Below are positions 1 to 7,974 of a DNA stretch of 64,000 bases, one piece after another. The position numbers and the translations under genes were made by a program. The notes under the pieces were generated by a model, which had not been told where the DNA came from, searched no databases, and saw nothing but the letters and a program-made list of their open reading frames with translations. Source of the DNA: Magnetospirillum fulvum (GTDB lineage Bacteria; Pseudomonadota; Alphaproteobacteria; Rhodospirillales; Magnetospirillaceae). Within the stretch, counting starts at the first letter, position 1; each line of letters opens with the position of its first letter. Location of the stretch: the NCBI RefSeq assembly GCF_900108475.1, contig NZ_FNWO01000005.1, positions 186,001 to 250,000 on the forward strand, in the 5' to 3' direction.

Positions 1-723
1 CAGCCGACCGGCAGCGAGATGGGGCCGGGCCACCCGCATCGGGAAATAGCCGGTGCCGCCATGGGCCAGGATGTGCTGCAACCCCATCGCCCCCAGCCCG
101 ACCGAAACGGCGGGAGTCTTGAGATCGGGGAAGGCCTGACTGTGGGCGGCGCGGAAATCCGGCCCCCAATCGACCAGGACGTAATCGTCATCCCATTCCT
201 GGGCGGTGCGCCGCCGGGTCGAGACCAGCACTAGCCGCTCATCGACCAGTTTTTCGATATGCAGACCGGGGCGGCTGGTCGGCGAATACATCACGCAGAC
301 GTCGAGCAGGCCTTCGATCAGCTTGCGCATCAGCCCGTCGGACAGCCCGACCTCGACCCGGAGCGCGACATCGGGCATCGCGGTCCGCATCCAGGGAATC
401 CACTGCACCAGCAGCCGGTCCCACAGCGACACCTCGCCTCCCACCGTCAGCACGGTGCGGAAGCCGGGCGGCAGCGCCAATTCCTGGCGCGCCTGCTCCC
501 ACACCCGGACCATAGTGGTGGCATAGCGGCGGAACTGCATTCCGGCGGCGGTGAGCTGGGTTCCCGATTTCGAGCGGACGAACAGCGGACGCCCCAACTC
601 ATCCTCCAGCGCCTTGATCCGCATGCTGACGGTCGATTGAGTCACCGACAGACGCTCGGCCGCCCGGTTGAAATTCCCGGTATCGACGATTTCAAGAAAG
701 GTGCGGGCGAGATCGATATTCAT
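1..723 (-). CDS. LysR-family transcriptional regulator (partial, C-terminus outside window)
   Basis: Reading the minus strand from an ATG at 723-721 gives an open frame that runs off the left edge (241 codons). Residues 1-60 form a typical LysR winged helix-turn-helix: NIDLARTFLEIVDTGNFNRA followed by an AAERLSVTQSTVSMRI-like recognition helix and an ALEDELG stretch. The remainder resembles the substrate-binding domain (for example GLGAMGLQHILAHGGTGYFP). It is probably a DNA-binding regulator responding to a small metabolite. The effector and target genes cannot be read from the sequence. It is transcribed away from the hibernation-factor gene, so its own promoter lies in 724-904. Confidence 0.85.
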   Translation of the reverse strand, partial: MNIDLARTFLEIVDTGNFNRAAERLSVTQSTVSMRIKALEDELGRPLFVRSKSGTQLTAAGMQFRRYATTMVRVWEQARQELALPPGFRTVLTVGGEVSLWDRLLVQWIPWMRTAMPDVALRVEVGLSDGLMRKLIEGLLDVCVMYSPTSRPGLHIEKLVDERLVLVSTRRRTAQEWDDDYVLVDWGPDFRAAHSQAFPDLKTPAVSVGLGAMGLQHILAHGGTGYFPMRVARPHLAAGRL

Positions 724-904
724 GGCGGTTCCGTTCGGCGACGGCGGATGCCGCGCTGCAAAATCGCCTGTGTTCTACCTGAAGCGGCGGGCGGCATCAA
801 CCGCCCTACCGTGTCACATCAATTTTCTTGATGGATGGGCCGAACTCCCATCCGCCCTCCTCCCCGCCGGGGCGGACAGGGGGGCGGAGCATCGGCTGGA
901 TTGG

Positions 905-1285
905 TCAGACTTCGGCGATAGCGCCAGAGTTGGCGCGCGTCTTGACGTCGCCACGCTGGCGAGCGGCGTAATCCTTCAGCTGACGTTCGATCGAATCGAA
1001 CGCCTCGCGCAGGGCGACGAAGATGTCCTCGTTCTCGTGAATGTCCTTGGGGTCGCGCTTGACCACCAGATCGGCACCGGGCACCGCCAGACTGACGCGA
1101 ATATGGAAGGGCTCTCCCTTGCGGTGGAGATTCGACGTATTGCGATGGTGAACCTCAATCACCACCCGACACGAGGTGATCCGGTCAAAAATGACCTGCA
1201 ACTTGCTTATCTTCTCGCGGATACGGGTCTCGACGGCGTCGGAATGATCAATACCGTGGAAGGTGATCTGGAGGGGAATCTGCAT
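905..1285 (-). CDS. Ribosome hibernation promoting factor / RaiA family (short form)
   Basis: The 126-residue product begins MQIPLQITFHGID and has the alternating strand/helix pattern of the RaiA/HPF (sigma-54 modulation) family, including IREKISKLQVIFDRI and a basic C-terminal half ending RQLKDYAARQRGD. Family members bind the 30S decoding region and inactivate 70S ribosomes in slow growth. At this length it lacks the C-terminal dimerisation domain of long HPF. The ATG at 1285 is preferred to one four codons upstream because a GGAG lies about seven bases before it. It is divergent from htpG, with about 210 bp between the starts. Confidence 0.75.
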   Translation of the reverse strand: MQIPLQITFHGIDHSDAVETRIREKISKLQVIFDRITSCRVVIEVHHRNTSNLHRKGEPFHIRVSLAVPGADLVVKRDPKDIHENEDIFVALREAFDSIERQLKDYAARQRGDVKTRANSGAIAEV

Positions 1286-1496
1286 CAACGTCTCCATTCT
1301 AATCGGTAACATACCCGTCTTACCGCAATCGGCTCGCGGACCCGTGAGCGGGAACGGGAGCCCCCCGGTACGGAACGTCGGAACGTCCTCTCGGGTGGAA
1401 CCATTGTTTCGGAGAATCGATACACTTGCAACCTTCGCCCGCTCGCCGCATATCAGGTCGCCTCGAGTTTCATCACTTTTACGGAGACGTTCCCCC

Positions 1497-3371
1497 ATGG
1501 CCGAAGAGACGCGGCAATTTCAGGCGGAAGTCGGCAAGCTGCTCGACATCGTCGTTCACTCGCTTTATTCGAACAAAGAGATTTTCCTGCGCGAATTAAT
1601 CTCAAACGCTTCGGATTCCTGCGACCGGCTGCGCTATGCCGCGCTGACGCGCCCCGAGCTGCTGGGCGACGACGGAACCGGCTTTCGCATCCGTCTGATC
1701 CCCGATACCGAGGCGGGCACCCTGACCATCGCCGATAACGGCCTGGGCATGGATCATGACGAGCTGATCGCCAATCTGGGCACCATCGCCAAGTCGGGCA
1801 CCTCGGAATTCCTCAACCGCCTGACCGGCGACGCCCGCAACGATGTCAGCCTGATCGGCCAGTTCGGCGTCGGCTTCTATTCCGCCTTCATGGTCGCCGA
1901 CCGCGTCACCGTCACCTCGCGCAAGGCGGGCGACGCCAGCGGCTGGTGCTGGAGTTCGGACGGCAAGGGCGAGTTCACCGTCGCCCCCGCGCCCGAGGCC
2001 GAGCGCGGCGCCGCGATCACCTTGCATCTGCGCGAGGATTCCCGCGAATTCCTCGAAGCGTTCCGGCTGAAAGCGGTGGTAAAGCGCTATTCCGACCACA
2101 TCGCGATCCCGGTTCTGCTGAAAGAGGCCGACAAGGACGAGGAGCCGATCAACTCGGCCAGCGCCCTGTGGACCCGGCCGAAATCCGAGATCACGCCCGA
2201 GCAGTACAAGGAATTCTATCACCACGTCGCGCACGCCTTCGACGAGCCGTGGGCGACGCTGCATTACAAGGCGGAAGGCGCGATCGAATATACCGGTCTT
2301 TTGTTCCTGCCTTCGACCAAGCCGTTCGACATCTTCAACCCCGAGCGCAAGCAGCATGTGAAGCTCTATGTCCGCCGGGTGTTCATCACCGACGATTGCG
2401 AAGAGCTGCTGCCGCCTTACTTGCGTTTCGTCCGTGGCATCGTCGATAGCCAGGATCTGCCGCTGAACGTCAGCCGCGAGATGCTCCAGCACAACCCGAT
2501 CCTGGCCAAGATCCGCACCGGTCTGGTCAAGCGCATCCTGGGCGAACTGAAGCGCAAGGCCGAAGCCGAAGACGGCGATTACCTCACCTTCTGGGACACC
2601 TTCGGCGCGGTGCTGAAGGAAGGTCTGTACGAGGATTTCGAGCGCCGCGACGACATCCTCGACCTCTGCCGCTTCCGCTCCACCGCCTCTGACGGCTGGG
2701 TGTCGCTGGCCGACTATCTCGGCCGGATGAAAGAGGGGCAGGAGGCGATCTACACCATCGCCGGTGACGACCTCGCCGCCCTCAAGAAAAGCCCGCAATT
2801 GGAAGGCTTCGCCGCCAAGGGCGTCGAGGTGCTGCTGCTGACCGACCCGATCGACGAATTCTGGGTCTCCTCGGTCGGCGAGTATAAGGACAAGCAATTC
2901 CGCTCGGTCGCCGCCGCCGGGGGCGATCTGTCGAAGGTCAAGGCCGACGAAAACGCCGAGACCCCCAAGGAAGACGAGGCTCCCAGCGACGAAATCGCCA
3001 CCCTGATCGAAGCGGTCAAGCTGGCGCTGGGCGATAAGGTCAAGGACGTCCGCGCCTCGGAACGTCTGACCGAATCCGCCGTCTGCCTCGTCGCCGCCGA
3101 GGGCGAGATGAGCATGCATCTCGAAAAGCTGCTGCGGGCGCACCGTCAGGTCGAGGCCGAGCGGCCCCGCATCCTCGAACTCAACCCCCGCCATGCCCTG
3201 ATCAAGGGGCTGGCCCACCGGGTCAAGACCGGCGGCACCGGGCCTTTGGTCGAGGATATCGCCGCTCTGCTGTTCGATCAGGCCCGCATCGTCGAGGGCG
3301 AGCCCCCGGCCGACCCCGCCGCCTTTGCCCGCCGTCTCGTCGCGGTGATGGAAAAGGGCCTGGGTGCCTGA
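1497..3371 (+). CDS. htpG: Chaperone protein HtpG (Hsp90)
   Basis: The 624-residue product is full length for bacterial Hsp90. The N-terminal GHKL ATPase shows the signature NASDSCDRLR at about residues 37-46, with the ATP-lid and magnesium-binding motifs DNGLGM (80-85) and GQFGVGFYSAFMV near 120. The middle domain contains RRVFITDDCEELLPPYLRFV and a conserved NVSREMLQ. A C-terminal dimerisation segment follows. The frame is open upstream of 1497, but ATG 1497 has a GGAG about ten bases upstream and starts with the family-typical MAEETRQFQAEV. A strong intrinsic terminator follows the stop, so htpG is probably monocistronic. Confidence 0.97.
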   Translation: MAEETRQFQAEVGKLLDIVVHSLYSNKEIFLRELISNASDSCDRLRYAALTRPELLGDDGTGFRIRLIPDTEAGTLTIADNGLGMDHDELIANLGTIAKSGTSEFLNRLTGDARNDVSLIGQFGVGFYSAFMVADRVTVTSRKAGDASGWCWSSDGKGEFTVAPAPEAERGAAITLHLREDSREFLEAFRLKAVVKRYSDHIAIPVLLKEADKDEEPINSASALWTRPKSEITPEQYKEFYHHVAHAFDEPWATLHYKAEGAIEYTGLLFLPSTKPFDIFNPERKQHVKLYVRRVFITDDCEELLPPYLRFVRGIVDSQDLPLNVSREMLQHNPILAKIRTGLVKRILGELKRKAEAEDGDYLTFWDTFGAVLKEGLYEDFERRDDILDLCRFRSTASDGWVSLADYLGRMKEGQEAIYTIAGDDLAALKKSPQLEGFAAKGVEVLLLTDPIDEFWVSSVGEYKDKQFRSVAAAGGDLSKVKADENAETPKEDEAPSDEIATLIEAVKLALGDKVKDVRASERLTESAVCLVAAEGEMSMHLEKLLRAHRQVEAERPRILELNPRHALIKGLAHRVKTGGTGPLVEDIAALLFDQARIVEGEPPADPAAFARRLVAVMEKGLGA

Positions 3372-3375
3372 CCAT

Positions 3376-3413
3376 AAAAAAGGGGCGGAGGAAACTCCGC
3401 CCTTTCTCCTTTT
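3376..3413 (+). terminator. Rho-independent terminator of htpG
   Basis: An 8-bp GC stem, GGGCGGAG (3383-3390) with CTCCGCCC (3395-3402), closes a GAAA tetraloop. It is preceded by an A-run and followed by TTTCTCCTTTT. It begins five bases after the htpG stop. Confidence 0.9.
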
Positions 3414-3567
3414 AGATCGCCTCCCCCTGCCCACCAGAGCGACACAACATCGCGCTACCCCTGCGAAAGGGTTTGATTTATCGTGATAAAATCACGGTCG
3501 TGCAAGGCTCTGGGGTAATAGCCGGAATCGAAAAAGCCTGGCAGGGTTAATTTGGGAGGGGTATTTA

Positions 3568-3927
3568 ATGAAGCTAATAGCTGCTGCTGCGCTCACCATA
3601 GGATTGGCATTGGCTGGGTGCTCTCCTCCCAGCACCGGCGTTCAGATCAGAGCAGAACAACTGTCTGATTTTCAGAAGGGGAAGACGACATACCAGGAAG
3701 TCATTTCCCGACTTGGGCCGCCATCCAACACGATGATTTCAAGCGACGGAAAGAAAACTATTAGTTACTTTTACAGTAAGACAAATGTCGATCCGAAGGC
3801 TTTTATCCCGATCGTCGGAACGCTGATGGCTGGCGGAGAAACGCATTCTAATTCGGTCGAACTTGAATTCTCGAAGGAGGGAATTCTGACCGATTACACG
3901 GCCAGCGAAGGCCATCAGAAATTCTAA
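3568..3927 (+). CDS. Putative small outer-membrane lipoprotein (SmpA/BamE-like)
   Basis: The 119-residue product has a lipoprotein signal: a Lys near the N-terminus, a hydrophobic core and lipobox LALAGC with Cys18. The mature part contains DFQKGKTTYQEVISRLGPP, a pattern common to the SmpA/OmlA (BamE-like) fold found in many small outer-membrane lipoproteins. A later hydrophobic patch reads IPIVGTLMAGG. A clear GGAGGGG ribosome site precedes ATG 3568. Gene and upstream region have visibly lower GC and more A/T-ending codons than their neighbours, suggesting relatively recent acquisition. The specific function is unknown. Confidence 0.65.
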   Translation: MKLIAAAALTIGLALAGCSPPSTGVQIRAEQLSDFQKGKTTYQEVISRLGPPSNTMISSDGKKTISYFYSKTNVDPKAFIPIVGTLMAGGETHSNSVELEFSKEGILTDYTASEGHQKF

Positions 3928-3960
3928 AGTCCAGCCTGATATCTGCTCGGGTTTGTCACC

Positions 3961-3991
3961 CTTTCCCCTCTGACCTCGTCAGAGGGGAAAG
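3961..3991. terminator. Long perfect hairpin between convergent genes
   Basis: CTTTCCCCTCTGAC (3961-3974) is perfectly complementary to GTCAGAGGGGAAAG (3978-3991), with a three-base loop. It lies between the stops of the lipoprotein gene and queC. Neither side has a U-tract, so it may be a bidirectional pause or mRNA-end-protecting hairpin rather than a classical terminator. Confidence 0.5.
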
Positions 3992-3996
3992 GCCAC

Positions 3997-4686
3997 CTAC
4001 ACGTAAGGGGCCGGGTCGGACAGACCGGCATCGGCGAAGCCCTTCAGCCGCAGCCGACAGGAATCGCACTGACCGCAGGCGCGGCCCTGGGGATCGGGGT
4101 CGTAGCAGGTCGAGGTGATCGCGTAATCGACCCCCAATTCGAGCCCCCGGCGGATGATGTCGGCCTTGGTCAGGTCGATCAGCGGGGTGTGCAGGGTCAG
4201 CCGCCGCCCCTCGACCGCCGCCTTGGTCGCCAGATTGGCCATCGTCTCGAACGCCTGGATGTAATCCGGACGGCAATCGGGATAGCCGGAATAATCGACG
4301 GCATTGACACCGACGAAGATGTCGGCGGCGTCAATCACCTCGGCAAAGGCCAGGGCGAACGACAGCATGATGGTGTTGCGGGCCGGGACATAGGTGACCG
4401 GGATATGGCCGTCGGCCATCTCGGCCTCGGCCCGGCCCTTGGGCACGGCAATATCGGCGGTCAGGGCCGAGCCGCCGAACACCCGCAGATCAATATCGGC
4501 GATGCGGTGGTCGGCAACCCCCTGGGCGGCGGCGACGCGGCGGGCGGCCTCGATCTCGACGGCGTGGCGCTGACCATAGCGGAAGGTCAGCGCCGCCGGA
4601 CGAAAGCCCTGGGCGCGGGCGATGGCAAGCACCGTGGAGGAATCGAGCCCGCCGGACAGCAGGACGATGGCGGGACGCTCGCTCAA
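3997..4686 (-). CDS. queC: 7-cyano-7-deazaguanine synthase QueC
   Basis: The 229-residue product converts 7-carboxy-7-deazaguanine to preQ0 in the queuosine pathway. The N-terminal PP-loop is [11 protein letters not shown] (about residues 9-19). The C-terminal zinc-binding cysteines are STCYDPDP, then [10 protein letters not shown], and [13 protein letters not shown] is a family motif. Length matches the family. The start codon is TTG (4686-4684), chosen because an AGGAG sits eight bases upstream and the protein starts at the usual place. It begins 11 bases after the panD stop on the same strand, so the two are probably co-transcribed. No other que genes are in the window. Confidence 0.95.
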   Translation of the reverse strand: MSERPAIVLLSGGLDSSTVLAIARAQGFRPAALTFRYGQRHAVEIEAARRVAAAQGVADHRIADIDLRVFGGSALTADIAVPKGRAEAEMADGHIPVTYVPARNTIMLSFALAFAEVIDAADIFVGVNAVDYSGYPDCRPDYIQAFETMANLATKAAVEGRRLTLHTPLIDLTKADIIRRGLELGVDYAITSTCYDPDPQGRACGQCDSCRLRLKGFADAGLSDPAPYV

Positions 4687-4697
4687 GCGCGGTCTCC

Positions 4698-5240
4698 TTA
4701 CAAAATGAAATGCTGGGAGAGGAAGGTCTCGATCTCGTCCTCGGGCCAGCCTTTGCCCGCGAGCGCCTGACGCACCCCGGAGATATCGACATTGGGCCAG
4801 GTGTGGCAGCTTTCAACGGTCTGACGCCCGGCATCGACGATGCGGAAATCATAGGGCCGCTGCTCGCTCTGGAACACGTCGTAGGCCAGCACCTGATCGA
4901 TCTGATTGTCGGGCAGGAAGGTGAGGATGCGCGGCTTGATCTCGTACAGCCGCTCGGGGCGGTCGATCAGTTCGGCCCCGGCGATGATCAGTTCATCGCC
5001 CTTCTGGCAGGTGCGGGCGGCAGCGCCGTTCAGCACGCAGCAGCGCGACCCCGGCTCGCCATAAATGACGTAGGTCGAAATCCGGGCGGCCGAGTTCTTG
5101 TTCCAGATCTCGACGAATTCCATCGGATAAAGGCCGGCCAGTTCGCACTGTTCGGGGTCCAGGGTGATTGAACCATGGTAGTTCAAATCGGCATTGGTGA
5201 CGCGAATGCCGTGCAGCTTCGCGCGGATGACCTTCATCAT
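4698..5240 (-). CDS. panD: Aspartate 1-decarboxylase (PanD) with a C-terminal extension
   Basis: Residues 1 to about 110 match PanD, the pyruvoyl enzyme that makes beta-alanine for coenzyme A. The self-cleavage site is in LNYHGSIT, between Gly23 and Ser24, and [22 protein letters not shown] and VLNGAAAR carry the usual active-site Lys, Arg, Thr-Tyr and Asn positions. PanD usually ends near 120-130 residues. This protein continues to 180 with a soluble tail ([20 protein letters not shown]... ending FLSQHFIL) that I cannot assign. Two adjacent ATG codons (5240, 5237) could start it; a longer in-frame extension to 5288 lacks PanD similarity. queC follows closely. No panB or panC is nearby. Confidence 0.8.
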   Translation of the reverse strand: MMKVIRAKLHGIRVTNADLNYHGSITLDPEQCELAGLYPMEFVEIWNKNSAARISTYVIYGEPGSRCCVLNGAAARTCQKGDELIIAGAELIDRPERLYEIKPRILTFLPDNQIDQVLAYDVFQSEQRPYDFRIVDAGRQTVESCHTWPNVDISGVRQALAGKGWPEDEIETFLSQHFIL

Positions 5241-5404
5241 GGGACACCATGGATAACGGGGAATGACAAAGCGCAGACGTAAACGCACACGCTCGGGTTT
5301 CGCAACATCTTAATTACGCTCGGGGGCGGATCGATTCGCCGCTTGACGCCCCCGCCACCGCTGTCGTTTGCTACCCACATCATTTCCTGGCAGGAGCCCG
5401 CCTT

Positions 5405-6772
5405 ATGTCCGCCCCAGCCGTGCCCAGCGCGGAGCCGGTGACCGGAACGCGCCAATTGGTAGAGGCCCTGGAAGCTGGATGCAAGCCTAAGGATGCTTGG
5501 CGCATCGGCACAGAGCATGAAAAGTTTGGATTCACCCTCGAAGACCTCAAACCGTTGTCCTACGACGGACCGCGCGGCATCAAGACGATGCTGAACGGAC
5601 TGGCCGCTTTGGGCTGGCAACCGATCATCGAGGACGGCAACGTCATCGCACTCACCGATACGCAGGGCGCGTCGGTGACGCTGGAACCGGGCGGGCAGTT
5701 GGAACTGTCGGGCGGGCTGATGGAAACGCTGCACCAGACCGCAGCGGAGGTCACCACCCATCTGGAGCAGGTCAAGTCAGTGGCCGAGCCGCTGGGAATC
5801 GGCTTCCTCGGCGTCGGCTTCCAGCCCAAATGGCGACAAGACGAGATCCCGTGGATGCCCAAGGGCCGCTACGACATCATGGGACGCCACATGCCCCGGG
5901 TCGGCTCGAAGGGGCTCGACATGATGCTGCGGACCTGCACCGTCCAGGTCAATCTCGACTTCTCCTCCGAAGCCGACATGGTGCACAAGCTTCGGGTTTC
6001 GCTGGCGTTGCAGCCGGTCGCCACCGCGTTGTTCTCCAGTTCGCCCTTTATCGAAGGCCAGCCCTGCGGCCTGCTGTCGGCCCGGGCCGACGTCTGGACC
6101 GACACCGATCCGGCCCGCACCGGCGGGCTGCCCTTCGCGTTCGAGGCGGGGATGGGGTTCGAACGCTACGTCGATTGGATGCTCGACGTGCCGATGTACT
6201 TCGTCTATCGCAACGGCCGCTACATCGACGCCGCCGGGCAGAGCTTCCGCGACTTCATGGCGGGCAAGCTCCCCGCTCTACCGGGCGAACGGCCGACCCA
6301 GGGCGATTGGGCCGACCATCTCACCACCGCCTTCCCCGATGTCCGGCTCAAGAAGTTCCTCGAGATGCGCGGTGCCGACGGCGGGCCGTGGCGGCGTCTG
6401 GTCGCGCTGCCCGCGCTGTGGACCGGCCTGTTGTACGATCAGGTCGCGCTGGACGGGGCGTGGGAGTTGGTCAAGGACTGGACCGCCCAGGACCGCGAGG
6501 GCCTGCGTCTGGCCGTCGCCCGCCAGGGCCTCGACACCCCGATTGCCGGACGCACCGTCCGCGACGTCGCCATCGACATGCTGGTTCTGGCTGCGGACGG
6601 GTTGCATCGCCGCGACCGCCGCACCGAATCCGGTCGGGACGAAAGCATTTATCTCGCGCCGCTTGAAACCATCGCCCGGACCGGCTGTACTGCCGCCGAG
6701 GAAATGTTGGAAGCCTTCGCCGACCGGTGGGGCGGCAGCGTCGATCCGCTCTTTTCCGAATACGCCTACTAA
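5405..6772 (+). CDS. gshA: Glutamate-cysteine ligase (plant/alphaproteobacterial type)
   Basis: The 455-residue product belongs to the GCS2-type glutamate-cysteine ligases, which catalyse the first step of glutathione synthesis. It carries WRIGTEHEKFGF near residues 36-47, ASVTLEPGGQLELSGG near 96-111, and LRTCTVQVNLDFSSE and SSPFIEGQP in the core, all typical of the alphaproteobacterial/plant clade and unlike the E. coli type. Length is normal. An AGGAG lies ahead of ATG 5405. Two chorismate mutase genes follow. No gshB is present in the window. Confidence 0.93.
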   Translation: MSAPAVPSAEPVTGTRQLVEALEAGCKPKDAWRIGTEHEKFGFTLEDLKPLSYDGPRGIKTMLNGLAALGWQPIIEDGNVIALTDTQGASVTLEPGGQLELSGGLMETLHQTAAEVTTHLEQVKSVAEPLGIGFLGVGFQPKWRQDEIPWMPKGRYDIMGRHMPRVGSKGLDMMLRTCTVQVNLDFSSEADMVHKLRVSLALQPVATALFSSSPFIEGQPCGLLSARADVWTDTDPARTGGLPFAFEAGMGFERYVDWMLDVPMYFVYRNGRYIDAAGQSFRDFMAGKLPALPGERPTQGDWADHLTTAFPDVRLKKFLEMRGADGGPWRRLVALPALWTGLLYDQVALDGAWELVKDWTAQDREGLRLAVARQGLDTPIAGRTVRDVAIDMLVLAADGLHRRDRRTESGRDESIYLAPLETIARTGCTAAEEMLEAFADRWGGSVDPLFSEYAY

Positions 6773-6785
6773 TAAGGACCGCGTC

Positions 6786-7085
6786 ATGACCGTTTCCTGC
6801 GGCTCGCTCGCCGAGGTGCGCGCCAATATCGACCGTCTCGACCGCCTGATCGTGCCGCTGCTGGCCGAACGGGCGCGCTATGTCTCGCAGGCTGCCGGGT
6901 TCAAGCCCGACCGCGACGCGGTGGTCGATGTCCCCCGCATCGAGGATATCATCATCAAGGTCCGCGCCCTGGCCACGGAGAACGGCACCGCCCCGGACCT
7001 GATCGAGCGGATCTACCGGGCGATGATCGAGTCCTACATCGCCTTCGAGGACGGGGTCTGGGCCAGCACCCACCCGACGCCCTAG
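6786..7085 (+). CDS. Chorismate mutase, AroQ type (cytoplasmic)
   Basis: The 99-residue all-helical protein matches the AroQ fold: AEVRANIDRLDRLIVPLLAE gives helix 1 with the conserved Arg and the I-D-x-x-D-x-x-I-x-x-L-L pattern, followed by an R-Y-V...A..K segment and a C-terminal RIYRAMIESYIAFE helix. AroQ enzymes convert chorismate to prephenate for Phe/Tyr synthesis. No signal peptide is present. The start ATG 6786 is 13 bases after the gshA stop, suggesting co-transcription. A closely related exported copy lies 116 bp downstream. Confidence 0.82.
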   Translation: MTVSCGSLAEVRANIDRLDRLIVPLLAERARYVSQAAGFKPDRDAVVDVPRIEDIIIKVRALATENGTAPDLIERIYRAMIESYIAFEDGVWASTHPTP

Positions 7086-7104
7086 AGTTTGACCGGGTTA
7101 AGGG

Positions 7105-7180
7105 GAAACACCCGCCCCGTCTTGGCCGGGCTTGACCCGGCCATCCATCCCCATGGCCCCCCGGGTCAAGCCCGGGGGTG
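7105..7180. repeat. Palindromic intergenic repeat (ccgggcttgacccgg type)
   Basis: The gap between the two chorismate mutase genes contains GGCCGGGCTTGACCCGGCC, followed about 25 bp later by CCCCCGGGTCAAGCCCGGGGG; each is palindromic and together they form inverted copies. Short repeats of this kind are often dispersed between alphaproteobacterial genes. They may act as mRNA processing or attenuation hairpins, but no U-tract follows. Confidence 0.45.
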
Positions 7181-7201
7181 ACGGTCCCAAGGAGTAATCC
7201 G

Positions 7202-7612
7202 ATGATCCGACACGGCCGCAGATACTGTCTTGCTCTCGTCCTGAGCGGGATTCTCCTGGGCACCGGCAGCCTTGCGGCGCAAGCCGATGCCCGGCCGGAC
7301 GGCGGCAAGCCCCCGGCGGTTTCCTGTGCCTCGTTGGACGAGGTCCGCAGCAACATCGACCGCATCGACAAGACGATCGTCCCGCTGCTGGCCGAACGGG
7401 CCGCCTATGTCGCCGAGGCGGCGAAGTTCAAGTCGAGCCAGAGCACGGTGGTCGATGTCTCGCGGGTCGAACGCATCATCGCCCGCGTCCGCGCGATGGC
7501 CGAAGAGAACGGAGCCGACCCGGACCTGATCGAGCGGCTCTATCGCGGGATGATCGAGACCTATACCGCCTTTGAAAAGGGGGTGTGGACCCCGCCTCGC
7601 CCCGCGCCCTGA
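7202..7612 (+). CDS. Exported chorismate mutase (AroQ type with signal peptide)
   Basis: The 136-residue product starts MIRHGRRYCLALVLSGILL with a hydrophobic stretch ending near AAQADA, a likely Sec signal peptide. From about residue 40 it parallels the preceding cytoplasmic enzyme almost residue for residue: DEVRSNIDRIDKTIVPLLAE, then VVDVSRVERIIARVRAMAEE and ERLYRGMIETYTAFEKGVW. It is therefore a tandem duplicate redirected to the periplasm. ATG 7202 has an AAGGAG nine bases upstream; an in-frame codon at 7178 is less likely. Periplasmic chorismate mutases are known, but their role is unclear. Confidence 0.8.
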   Translation: MIRHGRRYCLALVLSGILLGTGSLAAQADARPDGGKPPAVSCASLDEVRSNIDRIDKTIVPLLAERAAYVAEAAKFKSSQSTVVDVSRVERIIARVRAMAEENGADPDLIERLYRGMIETYTAFEKGVWTPPRPAP

Positions 7613-7676
7613 CCCTGGTCCGCAGGGGGAAACCGCCACCGGTTGCCTTCAGCCGTCACGAAATATTATTACAAGG

Positions 7677-7712
7677 ATGGGCCGGACCAGAATGTCCGGC
7701 CCATTATTTTTT
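7677..7712 (+). terminator. Rho-independent terminator after the chorismate mutase genes
   Basis: An 11-bp stem, ATGGGCCGGAC (7677-7687) with GTCCGGCCCAT (7694-7704), closes a six-base loop and is followed by TATTTTTT. It probably ends the gshA-chorismate mutase transcript. Confidence 0.92.
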
Positions 7713-7974
7713 GCCGTCCCGGATAAGTTTTTTTCCTACCCGAAACCTACCCTCTCGGTTGGGAATTCATTCCAATTAATTCTATATGTCATTACAACAC
7801 GATGATTTTATTGGTCTAATCGGTATATACTCAGCCATCTAAAATCCTGCCTTCTCATGGACGCTCAATTGTGGCGGAATCATGTCGGAAAACCGCAATC
7901 GACAGCGAATACGACAATTCCGTATTGCATCCTCGGTTGGGTTCAAAATGCCATCGGGCAGGAAGGGCATTCGA
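7713..7974 (+). promoter_or_regulatory. AT-rich leader region upstream of dctA
   Basis: This gene-free stretch is much richer in A/T than the flanking genes. It includes a plausible -10 hexamer TATACT at 7826-7831, but no convincing -35 box or sigma-54 -24/-12 pair could be recognised. An open frame through 7882-7974 in front of dctA looks untranslated because the transporter's typical start is at 7975. Confidence 0.35.

Noticed and set aside
822-838. ATCAA-ttttc-TTGAT dyad upstream of the LysR gene as an FNR site
   Set aside because: The half-sites are in the opposite order to the FNR consensus and the spacing is five, not four.
7882-7974. N-terminal extension of DctA
   Set aside because: The known DctA start and a good ribosome site place translation at 7975; the extension is Arg/Asn-rich and unlike the family.
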